DNA of 64,000 nucleotides from Formicarius rufipectus (Eukaryota > Chordata > Aves > Passeriformes > Formicariidae): NCBI GenBank assembly GCA_013399695.1, contig VXAU01002436.1, forward strand, positions 651,697 through 715,696. Reading direction: 5' to 3'. The position numbers were made by a program, and so were the translations under genes. Position 1 is the stretch's first letter; each line of letters starts with the position of its first letter. Positions 17,250-29,500 of the stretch are shown here, in pieces. The notes under the pieces are model-generated. The model was given only the letters and a program-made list of their open reading frames with translations. It was not told where the DNA came from and ran no database searches.

Positions 17250-18540
17250 ACACGGTGAGGATCTCGCTGCGAGCTGCAGGACCCCGTAAAACTCTCCCCG
17301 GCCATTGTGGTGGAGTCCTGCACTGCCAAGACCCCCGCACTGACCACCCCCGGGGGACCCTCTCTCCCTGCGGTGTCACCCCCCGTGTTCTGGCCAGCCA
17401 GGCTGGGGACACCCGTGCTCGGTCCCCAGTGCTGGTGCCCCAAGAGCCAGCCTGGCCCTGGGGGCACATCACCGTCCCAGGGCAGCGCCGAGCCTGGGCA
17501 GAGCGGGGAGCAGCTGATTCCCGAGGAGGAGAGGGCAGACTGGGGCAGCTCCGGTTCTGCTGCCACCAACCACGCCGGGACCCCCGCGGGAGCACCCTTT
17601 TCATCCCCTCCCCGTCCCGCAACTGTCAGACCTCCGGCAAGAGGAAAAAAACTCAAACTTGCTGCCAAATCCGGGAGAGGAGGGGGGGAACTCCCCAAAC
17701 ACCCAAAACGCAGCGACAGCAAAACTCAACACGAGGCAAAGGGGCTGCCTGCACCCCCCTGGCCCCAGCCGGGGGTCTCCCCACGGCCCCTCGAGCAGGG
17801 TGCGAGCACCAGGAGCGGTGACAGCCACGGCCCCACGGGACAGAGCGGTGCCCCCGCGGGGATGACAGAGCTGCCTCCCCGTCCTTACCTTGCCGAGCAG
17901 CGCGGGTAGGGCTCAGCTCACGGGCAACAGGGCTCGCTCGTGGGGACTCAGGGCAGTCGACACGAAGGCAGCCCCGAGCGAGCGGCGGGAGCTGTGCCTG
18001 CCCCGCCGAGGCTGCCCGACTTCCCTTTTCCTCTCCGAGAAATGCAACCACTTCCTTACGTGGGCGTTGGGGGAGCGCAAAGCAGCTCTGCGGCCGCCCT
18101 GCCCCTGTGCCTGCGGGACCAGCGCCGCTCCATTGCTCCAGCGGCCCCGGGATGCTCCCGCTGCGGTCCCGGGGGATGCGGGCAGAGCCAGAACAGACGG
18201 GACGGGATCCTCCCGCGTCCTCTCCCTCCGGCCGCGGGAGTTGCTCAGCGCCTGATCCCCGATGCGTTTCGGAGGGATAGGGGACAGACACCCTGCCCGC
18301 CTGCTGGTGCTGGCCGGGAGAACAGCTGAGCCTGAAGCCCACCCGGGGCGAGACTCACGTCGGCATCGCCTCCCACGGCCGGGGAGATGCACAGGACCCG
18401 CAGAGCCCGGATCCGGCCGCCCTCGGTGCAGCTGCTGCTGGTTCCTGCATCCCACGGAGCCCGCGGGGACCCGAGCCCAGGCTGGGGCACCAAGGCTGAA
18501 CCCCCACCCCCCAGCCACCCGCCCCTCGGGGTTCTTCCCT
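17250..18540 (-). promoter_or_regulatory. ARPC1B: GC-rich CpG island, probable ARPC1B promoter and 5' UTR exon
   Basis: GC- and CpG-rich sequence upstream of the first coding exon of ARPC1B. On the gene strand, a donor-like CGGCAAG|GTAAGG has its exon side at 17889, and a second, GAC|GTGAGTC, is near 18353. Either could end a non-coding first exon joined to 15408. The transcription start cannot be fixed from sequence alone. Confidence 0.5.
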
Positions 18541-20198
18541 CCTGCTTCAGAGCAACTAATTTTTATCCCGTTGCCGGCCGGGCAAGGTAGCTCAATCCTG
18601 CTGGAAGTGCTGGGAAGGAGAGATGAGTTTCAGTTTCTCGCTCCCGAGGCAGGAGTGGAGGGATGTGCTCACCCCTTCCCTCTCTGTGTGACTTTGCAGA
18701 ATTGGAACAGCAGCACCCCAGAGTCCCTTCTCAGTTGCAGGCAAACATGGAGATCCATTTTCTCCCCTCACACATTAGATGGTTCTTCCATCCTTTTTTA
18801 TATTCCTTGGACCATGTATTTTAGAACGCATTTTTTTAATACCTTTTGGAAATAAACCACCAACCTTGCAAAAGTAACTCCAGAAAAAAAAATCATTGCA
18901 GACTGTGAGAGACAAACATCAATAGTCCATACAGAGATGGGCAAAGCTGCTCCTTTGTCCAGGATCACTCTCATCCGGAGGACACTAAACTCCACTATCC
19001 TTGTATCCCAGCTGACAAACCCCACCCACCCCAGCCATCCTACACACCGGATCCCCAGACTGCAAGACGAGCAGAGGTTAAACAGTCATTATGTTTAGGA
19101 GGGAGAGGAAATTGCAAAGCCATGCCTGACTGCCAAGGGAAGAAGGTGGGAGACAAAAAGATACCAGAAGGAACTGGAAAACCAGTCAGTTCTGTGCAGG
19201 CAGCACAGCACCTGAGAAGGATCCAGCTCTGCCATGGAGAACAGTTGTTGTCACTCTGAGAGCTGATCTTCCACCCTCCCCTTTCAGCCACCCTGAGCTG
19301 AGAAACGATCAGGGTATGAAGCAACTCTGGTTCCAGAGGAAGTGGTAAATTTAGTCATTGGGGTTTTTTTAACACACTTCTCCATTTTCAACAGAAATGA
19401 CAGTGTTGAACCTTGCAAAGCAATGCCATGAGGCAGCTAATCCCCTCAGAGCACAGCCTGCCCCAGCCTCAAAGCAGCACAGGGAGGAGGAACTGGACCC
19501 TGCGAATAAAATAAAATAGGCTCAGAGCTGAACTGCCAAAGGTACCTGAAGACAAAGGATCTGCACCAAAACCAGACCCTGCTGACACCTCTGGGAGCCA
19601 CTGTAAACAAGATTTCACAGGTCAAGCACTCAGCCCTAACATGACACCCAGGTCCGTGTAGCTTCACTGACTTACAAAGTGATGTGCTTTGCATTTGTCT
19701 CCGCAGTACATTTTTGCCTCACTTTCCATGCACAGCCTTTCTCCTCATCCTCCAGGAACTGCCCTGGGAGCAGGTTTGGTACCAATCCCAAAGGGAAACT
19801 GCAAATCATTCTGGTCATTTGCCTTTGGAAAACTGGCCCACTGAGCAGACAATAAAAAAAACAGACATTCAGGTTAATTTGCTGTTACTATGGATTAAAT
19901 GCAAGGCAGACAGAATCAAGAGTAGTAGGATGAAATCATTCATCCTCCAAAATCATCACCTCAAGGGAACAGTTCTCCTGGAAGAAGCTCATCTGAATTT
20001 TCACATCCAGATCATGAGAACATCAGGTTTTCATCTCTCAACTCTGAGAAACTTTCAGTTAAGATGAACTTTGTTTTAAGGCCATTAAAGTATCAGCACA
20101 GGGTTTTCCCACTCCCTCTCTCTCCCAACTAATTCCCTTGAAATTCCTTTTTTAATCACCACCAATGAGCATCAAAACAAAGAATCAGTTTTTCTCTT
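18541..20198. other. Intergenic region ARPC1B-ARPC1A
   Basis: It lies between the ARPC1B promoter region and the ARPC1A poly(A) signal. No coding homology, tRNA or mobile element was recognised. Confidence 0.5.
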
Positions 20199-20204
20199 TT
20201 TTAT
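20199..20204 (-). terminator. ARPC1A: ARPC1A poly(A) signal AATAAA
   Basis: TTTATT on the plus strand, about 330 nt after the ARPC1A stop codon, in a T-rich context followed by further ATT repeats. Alternative hexamers are possible nearby. Confidence 0.5.
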
Positions 20205-20534
20205 TATTATTCTTATTCCTAGCAGACAATTTACATAAAATTCCCCTTTTAAGTTAGTGATTCACAACTTCCTGCAATAAACTACTTAAGGAGCAGCTTT
20301 GGTAAAGAATGGAATGAAACAACCAACCAAAAAAACAAACCAAAAAGGAACAATCACAGCTGATTTTGAAACCAACACAATTCACCAAATTTAGATTCAA
20401 AAGAAAATCTGCCAAGCTGTATTTTCTCAGTGTTTCCAAATATTTCACCTTCCTCCTCCCTTTTTGAGTTTGTGCAGATGTGGGAGCTGCATTCTGTCAA
20501 GCAGTTTGTCCTGCTAGATTGTGGAAATCCATCT

Positions 20535-23500
20535 TTACATGATTCGTAGCCCTTGAATGGAGGACTCCAAGGTCTTGAAAAAGAGGAAAAAAAAATACCT
20601 CAATCACAATCAGCTGCAGTAACTTGTGTTAAAAATTCAGTGTAAATGCTAAGAAACAAGGAAAAAACCCAAATACTTGAGATTAGACTCACATTCATAG
20701 AATCACAGAATGGTTTGGGTTGGAAGGGGCCTTAAAAGCCCATCCAGTTGCAATCCCCTGCCATGGGCAGGGACACCTCCCACTATCCCAGGTTGTTCCA
20801 AGCCCTCTCCAACCTGGCCTTGGACACTTCCAGGGATGGGGCAGCCACAGCTCCTCTGGGCATTCTGTGCCAGGGCCCCACCACCCTCACAGGGAAGGAT
20901 TTCTTCCTGAAGTAAAGAATTTCTTCCTAACTGAAGAACCAGAGACCACAATAGTCATTGCTTTCAAATTCAGGCATACATAAACCATTGACATAGACCT
21001 GAAACTGCACTAAAGCAGCTGATAGATCACCTCAACCTCTTGTTTGGCTCTTGCCCCCTCCAGAACTTTCTGGCAACAGAGAACACAGACAACCCATTCT
21101 ATTCCTAAACCAGACCCCAGGGGTTCTGGAAAGGCCAGCAGAGACCTCTGTTGGCCAGGCCACAGCAAAGCAAGCACAGGCATTATTAAATCCTTTTAGG
21201 ATCTTTAATATTGTATTTTCCAACTGTTTGAGGCAACTTCTTACTACTTTGGTAAGTTAATTCTGAGAGGGCAGCACTGTGTTCCGCAGCAGAACAGGGA
21301 GCAGCTTCCTGAAGGATGGGAGCAGGAAGAGGCAATGGGCTATGTCATACCAATGAACATTTCAGCCAACTGTGGCTGAGGTTGGAGGAGAAAAGAATTG
21401 GGGGGGAATTCCTACAGGGGCATTAAGTAATTCCATTAAAAAAATTAAAGTCTGTATTAGCACCATCTGCTAAACAAGTTGCATTTATGCTGTTTGTTGG
21501 ATCTGGTTTTCTTATGCAGTTCACTAATGGTCTTGAACATTCCAGTCTGGATTTCCTGCTGCCTGTAAAACCTGCCTTAGGGCTGAGCCCCAGGGGTTAT
21601 GTTAGAGATTAAAACCCCACCTCCCCCACCACATCTAGTTCACATAAACACAGTAGTAAAAGCATGTTTTTACCTTGAAATCCCAGATGGTCATTGCTCC
21701 ATCGATGCCGGTGGTGCAGAACTTCCGACAATCCCGCTTGTCTATCTCATAAATAGACACTTGGCTGCAAAGAGAGAGGGAAAGCTCCAACACCCCTTAC
21801 AGACAGCCAGAAAGCTGGGACATTTCGGCTGAATTCTACTCCTACTCTTTCAGATGGAGACATGAGTATACCAGGGCTTACACTAGATTTTTGGTAAAAT
21901 GCCTCACAAAAAGAACCCAAGAAAAGGACGCTGAGAGCTCTTTCATGGTTTGGTGGCTGCAGTCTAAATGTTTTCCTTGAATAAAGATGAACTGCCCAAT
22001 GTCATCTGCGATCACATGCTGTTCCTAAATGCAGGGATATTTTACTCAATCAACCCAGATTAATCCTTTTGATCAACAGAACCATGGAATGGTTTGGTCT
22101 GGAAAGGACCTTAAAGCTTCAATCCCCTGCCATGGGCAGGGACACCTTCCACTAGACCCAGGCTGCTCCAAGTCCCATTCAGTCTGGGCTTGGACACTTG
22201 TAGGGAAGGGGCAGCCACAGCTTCTCTGGGCAACTTGCCTTAAGACCTTCACAGGGAAGAATTTTTTCCATACATCTAACCTAAATTTCCTCTTTCAGTT
22301 TAAAAAGAGTAATACATAATAATACATGGCAATAAAATCTTGAACAGGAAGCTGTGATGTGAATTTCTGTTCGAGGTGGATTTTGCTCACTAGATTTAGC
22401 ACAGTGCCACCAGCCCCTTGGGAACTACCCATACATTTGATAAGATAAGCTGTGCCCAGGTCACAGAACACATTAATAACAAGAAGCATGCACACCATGG
22501 CAATGATTAACTTCAGCTTCCACGTAAGCCCCAGAATGAGGCAGCTGTTAGGGAAAGGCTCCAAGGAAAAGGGGGTACTGGGATCAATGCTCCTGGCAGA
22601 GCAAACCTGAGCTCTGGCAGGTTTGCAGAACATCCCGGGAAAGCAGAGCACCATGGAGAGCATTCCCTGAACACCCTGGGAATCCAGAGAAACATGGAGA
22701 GCATTCCCTGCATATCCTGGGAAAGCAGAGCAACATAGAGAGCATTCCCTGATCATCCTGGGAAAGCAGAGCGACATGGAGGGCATTCCCTGACTATCCT
22801 GGGAAAGTAGAGCAACATAGAGAGCACTCCCTGAACATCTGGGAAAGCAGAGCACTCCCTGAACATCCTGGGAAAGCAGAGCATTCCCTGAACACCCTGG
22901 GAAAGCAGAGCATTCCCTGAACACCCTGGGAAAGCAGAGCATTCCCTGAACACCCTGGGAAAGCAGAGCGACACGGAGAGCATTCCCTGAACATCCTGGG
23001 AGAGCAGAGCACTCCCTGAACATCCTGGGAAAGCAGAGTGACATGGAAAGCATTCCCTGCCCTGGCCTTGGGGGCAGGACACTCACGTGATACTGTTTTG
23101 GTGCAGTGTCTCCAGGGTGGTGTTCCGATCCTCTGTAGTGGCTCGTTTATCCATGTTCCGGAAGCGCTCCATGGCGGAAATGTTGCGTTGGATGCTCTGT
23201 TTGGGAATGTCCAGTTTGGAAACGAAGGTCAGCAGGCCACGGTCGTCACAGTTAAAGAGCATGGGGCAGCAGTCATGGCCCTGCAGCCAAAAACAAACAC
23301 GGAATCCAGTCAGGAGACACAACCTCCCCATCCCCACGCGGGGCTGCTGCTGTGTCTGACTGTGGAATGCAAAGACTGACACTGTGGAACAGCTTCTTTG
23401 GTATTAGCTTTGGAAAACCTGGCGTTTCTCCCCCTCCAAAACACTACAACACTAAAAGGAGAAAATAACAGACACTTACAGCTGCCACCACGCTGTTCTC

Positions 23501-26500
23501 AGAGACAAACGACACACTCAGGAGTGGGAGGAACTCTGTTTTCAGCTGTGAAACCCTGAACACAAGAACATTTGTTACAGGAATTCATTGAAACCTCTCA
23601 TTTTTGGCTCTATGAAAAAATAGACACCGTTCCCACACAAGGATTATTGGCAAAGCCAGCATAGCTCAGTTGTCCTGTGGTGACTCCAGAAGGCTGTGAT
23701 TTGTAATAAGAAGTTTTAACCTAAGGAAAGTGTCCTGGAAGGTCTGTAAGAAAATGAAGCATTCCAGGTGAAGGGCTGAAGTTACCCATATTGTGTGTAA
23801 ACAGGGGCAAGATATTAAAAGGAATACCCCCAAGAATGTTCAGATCAGTGAAGCAATTAATTTTATTTGCATACTGAAAACACTTGAAGTACTAATGCTT
23901 GACATCTTTTCAGGGGGAGAAAGCCTTGATGTTCAATTAAGTCAACTTGTGTGAATTAATTACAAATGAGAAAAGAATCCTGAAATACTTCACAGTGAAT
24001 GATACCCCCTGCCAGGTACTTATATAACTGTGGCCATCAGAACCACAGCTCAGATTGAATCCCAGCAATGCCTGGATGATCCCGAGATCTCTACTACCAA
24101 AACATCTGGAGAATCTCTTCCTTCTTGGTTGGAAAGCCACGGACACTACAAAGTTATGCAGATCAAGAGGAGGAGCAGAAGAGGAGTTGTTAATGAAATA
24201 TTTTGTTGGATTAGAAGGGGCAAGTTGAAATCTTCCAGTGGCAGAGCCTTAAGGACAGCAGTTGGAATTAATATTTCATGAAATGAGCAACTCGTTTCCC
24301 AGATCCTGGCTGGGGATGGGGTCTTAGTTATGGAGTGGGCATGTTTCTGGATTCCCTTCAATCCATTTACAAGGAAATATTGTTTCCCCCAAAATTCCCT
24401 ATATGTTTCCACATAAGAATGGAATGTAATTCCTTCTTTCCAAATGCTCTCTCCTCCCCACCAAAGTAAATTGGCTGTGCCCTCACTGAAGAATTCTTAC
24501 AAGAATTTTAGAGTATCCAATTTAAATTCTTAAGTATCAACCTTATTCATACAAGCCTCAGAGAGACTCCTGGAATCCACAGTAAAACTGGCAGCAGCAG
24601 TCACAGCTCGGGATGCAAGTACAACATTCCACAGAAAATCATGGAATCCTTAGGGTTGGAAAAGACCTTTAAGACCATCAAGTCCAATAGCTAGTGAGTA
24701 ACAGCAAGGGGGTACTTACATCATGTTTTTGGAGGCATCAGCAACTGAGACGGTGCTGTCGTGGCTGACCCAGGCCAGGCGGTTCCCGCTGGCAGAGAAG
24801 CTCACGCTGTGCACCCACCCCCCACTTCCTGCTCCCCCAAATTCTGACATCAGCTGCCCAAAAGGCATTTTGGAGCCCCAGGGTGTACTGGCTGGTTTTT
24901 CATCCACTTCCTTAATGTAAGCAGAAAACACCCTGCAAATGAAAAAGAAAGATTCCAGAGTGAACAAAGAGAGGATAAACCTCCCAGGAGCACCGGGTGC
25001 TTTTCACATTGGGAGTAGAGGGATGCATTTAATTTTCCCCAAAATGAAATATTATGGTATCTTTAAACAAGCCTGGAAGCTTCAGAGAGAAAGCAACAGC
25101 ACAAAGGGTGCAAAGCACACAGGTTTTTCATAAATGCTGTTCTTGCAGCCCTCCCCTTTATTTCCAGAAGATGGCACAAAAATACACATTGTCAGTGCGT
25201 TCTCCACTGTGCCACGAAGTCCCTTTCATCCTTCTGCGGTGCTAACAGCTCTCCAGAGTCAGCCCCTCAGTGAGAGAACACCCAGGAACAGCACTGTATA
25301 ATTAGAAGCTAATACAAACACCTACAAAATTACCCACTTTTCAGGAACATTCACATTCGAGCAGGATTTCAAAGAAAGAAACCCCGTGTTCTAAAGCCAA
25401 AGGGACCCTGAGCCACCTTCTCGCAGCTCATTATTGGAAAAAACGCCTTGAAAACCTGAAATACCACAATGTTTTTATATGTGGGTTTTTTTTTTTTTCC
25501 CCCAGCACTACAATTTTCAAGATATGTTTAAATAGAAAGCCTCCCCCTTTCATCAAATTCCTTCTGCATGATTCAGACATGCCACAATATGGTGTTCTTG
25601 ACTGTTACCATGGAATTCACTGGGACGTCACCAGCTTAGGATGAGAGTCCATTGAGCAGGAGGAGCAAGGCAGCTACACCATACTACTACCAGAGGAAAA
25701 ATTCAGTATAAATGAAAATCCATGATCAAATATTCATGGTTGCACTCAAACACAAAAAGGAATTATTTTATAGTGAGTCTAAGGAAATGGAGCTCTCCCC
25801 CCTCCCTGTTTTTTAAATCTTTCACATGTGTGGGGCAAGCACTTCCAAAGGTACCTGTATTCAGCTTATTCCAATAAAGCTGCTCATTTGGTATGATAGG
25901 GGTATCATAACTGCAGCTATATTAGGTACAGATTTTCAGGGAATTAAGTATGAATTTATATTTGGCTCTATCAGTTTAAAAATAATCTAATGATAATCCT
26001 TCAAAAAACTTAATTTTATAGAGCCATCTAAAAGGATGGTTCTAATGTATGGAAATAGGACAAGATGTTTTTGACACAAGGTAGGAAAATCATTCCTAAG
26101 TAGTGAAAGACCTCAAATTTAACTGCTAGTTAAAATAAGTCTTTTTTTCCCTTATTAAAGTCTCCCCTTCCTAAAACCAGCTTGAAGGTCCCAGCCTCCA
26201 AAGAACACTGGGAAATTACTTTTATACCCACAGCAACATTGTTCCAGCAAGAATATACAATTCACATCTATACAGTGCCATTAGCTACATATTTTTATAT
26301 ATATTATTTTAAGATAAATGTAAGGGGAGCTCATCAATCTAGGCCAACCACCAAAAACTCTGCTGAATAAATACCCATCAACTTGCAGCCCCCTGCCCTC
26401 CAATCTTTGCCCAAAATGTCTCCCACTGAGCTACTTATTAGTTGGCAGTGGCTCTGACAGATCTGCCTCTTAATTTTCACCGGAACAGGGCCTTTATTAT

Positions 26501-29500
26501 CTTTATATGGAATTAAACATGCCCTAGAAGGGGAATTCTAGAGATCTGTGCTCTCATTGATCACCAAAGAGAATAGTTTTTCATGGTTTTGGGGAAGAAA
26601 TAGAAACACAAACCAACTACTTTGCCTTTAATGTTTCTGTATGGAGATTTCTATGATAAAAGCAGCAAAATTATTAAACAAATCATCCTAAAGTACAAAT
26701 TTTAAGGAAGAGCAGAAAGTTGCTCAATTGTTTTAAACCAAGATGTGGATCTTTTTTCAAAATATACCCATTTCCAGAGAAATAAGGTGCAGGACAGGGT
26801 AAGTTTTCTGATGGGAAACAAGAGATTAAGCAAGTCCTCTCAGAGAATCTTCCTAGGAAATTGAATCACAACTTGCCTTTCTTCCAAAAAATATAAAAAA
26901 ATTTAAAAATCACACTGAACAGAAGAAATATGTGAATCTAACTGTTCAGCCAAAGAGGAAAAAGGAGATAACCAGAGATGCAATCTACACAACAGGCACA
27001 TGAAAAAACTCAATTCCAAAGTCATATAAATATATATATACACACACACATATGTATATTTCAGGTGACTTCATGTCAAACCCCAAAATCCTTTATGAAC
27101 ACACAGGAAAAACTTTCCTTCCACATGTGAGAAGCAGCTGCTTCTGGAAGATGAGTGAGTACTTTTCACATCACATTTTTTGTGAAAGAAACTGAATACA
27201 CATAGTTTATCTAATGAAAACTGGAGGAGAGGCAGGAAAGGGAGACAACTCTCCTTCCCTGCTTCAACATCATTCCTTACATAAAAAGGTGTCAAAGGAT
27301 AGGGTTTAGATGCAAGGGTTTCATTCTGAAATAAGGAATGTAATAGTCAATCCCACCTCCCCTTCCCACTCCTCCTTAGTCATTTTTAGTACACACTTTG
27401 AAGCTTAAAAATTGCCCTATTACATAAAGGGTTTAAGAAAAGAGGCTTTCATTATCAATCAAGGTACAAGTGATGAAGTGAATGTGAATCAAAGTCAGCT
27501 CTGTAGACAGCTCCCCATGCAACTTCCCTGCAGTGACCCCAATCCCTCACACAGAGCAGCCTGCAGGGCCCTCTCTCATGCTGCAATTTCACAATCAAAG
27601 TCCACTCCATCCATCTCTCATGCCAATCTGCTTTAAACAGCCTTTTTCTTTTAAAAAAAATGTTCTTCAAAAAAATAATTGCACTGAGTTGCAGGTGGAT
27701 CAATTCTGCAGGTGGATCAACCCTGCTCCCCCTCACAGGGCTGTAGGAACATTAAGGTCAGCACAGGGAAAGGGGAGAAAACAAAGGACTCAGGTAAGAC
27801 AAAAATGGGATATTACCTTTGGAAGTGCCAACTTACTCTGAATTTTGGAACTGCACAGTAAGAATAGGGCTTTTTAAACTCTAACTAGTAGTGTTGGTGT
27901 GCTACAAAATGACACCTAATTCAGCCTCACAAACAGCTCTCAGCACCAGTGCATGCACAGAGGTACTACTCTTGTGTTCTGCAGGGAAAGGAACCCACCA
28001 GTGCCCTGAACTCAGGGGTGTTCCTCAGCAGATCCATGGGAGCAGTCCAAAGTAGCACCAAAGGAAATGTTCCTCAAGCTGGGTATTTTAGTTTGTTACC
28101 AAGAAGAATATGCAATGAGCCATCTTTTACTCTAATAACAGTGCCTGATGAACATGTTCATGCTGCTGACTTGATCCAGTGATCCAAATTATACTCAGAT
28201 GCTTTAGTTTCTCTCACCTGCACTTGAAGTCACAGGATCCTGCAGCCAACAGAACATTGTTGGGGTGCCAGTCCAGGCTGAGGACAGTGGAACGAATGGG
28301 CTTTTTAATGTGTTTGCTCACCCACCTAAAATAACAAAAAAAGAAAGATATGTAAACTTTGTATGAACATATTTTACCTGACTCCCCCAAGTACTCCTCA
28401 AAAAGATCACTCCCTGCCAATGACTAAACACACCAGTTTTGGAAAACACATCATGCCCGAATCTTCCACATTCCCTTGTGCAATCTGTGAACTTTATATG
28501 GCTATCTTAATTAAAATTTTTAATACTATGAACAAGCTTGTCAAATATGTATCTCCTCACCTGAGCCTTATTCCCCTTCAAATTAATTTTTGTGTATCAG
28601 ATAGAATCCCTTAATGTGAATTTTGCTTAGAATTGCCTGGTCCTTCACACCCCATGAACACAACTCAGCTCTGATACTGAGGCAAAGCAGCCCCATTTTC
28701 ACAGATCACCAAGTACAAGCTCTCTCCAGCTCCTTCCAATGAGTTCTGTAGTCACATCTCTTGCCTATTGACTTTTCTACTGTTTAATAACACAATAACT
28801 ATAAAACAAAAGTAAATGGGGGAACTGCCAATGATATGACCAGTGCATTCATCTCAATTATCTGCAGTGCACTGCAAAGTAGTCATGCTGCTGAACGCAT
28901 CAATACTGGCCTAAATATGTCTCAGCAGATTTAGTTTATCTGAACTATCTACAAAACAGGAATGAAATCTGTAATGCACTTGATGGTCTATGAGATTGTG
29001 TTTTTTCTTTCATTTTCATCAAGCGCAAGTTTTAAGGATTGCATTAAATTATTTTTCTTTAGCATATGGAGTTTTGATTCTTTTCAGACAAGTGAGGCAG
29101 AGAAAATATTGATAACTGAATATGCTGCAAAGCAGAAAAGTCCAAAACAATCTTTAAAATGTATTTTGCAGATGGTGTCACTGTTTTATTTCCACATGGC
29201 AGACTGCACACAGGACACCTGTGTTTTTGTGCCTGCTCATGCAACCCAAAATAAGAAATGCTCCACATACTGATTTCACCTACAGATGATACAGCAAATG
29301 CAATTCCAACAAAGGGGGGGAGAAGACCAGAAGCACTAAGTTAAGTTGCCAGTGTGCAAAAATGTTAAAGTGGAAATGTCTGTGACAGAAATCTATAGAC
29401 TGTGATATAAGCACATGACAAAATGCAGAACAGGTCAATGACAAGCTCAAACATCATCTAACAGACCACCCTGGACAGGCAACAGACTCAAACTCTTTAA

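Noticed and set aside
20720..20983. Short plus-strand frames over 'ggacacttccagggatgggg' sequences here and at the other CR1 copies
   Set aside because: They are translations of CR1 3' UTR sequence, which is non-coding.
22295..23086. 263-codon minus-strand Cys-rich frame
   Set aside because: It translates the 29-bp minisatellite of ARPC1A intron 7; each period repeats the same residues.
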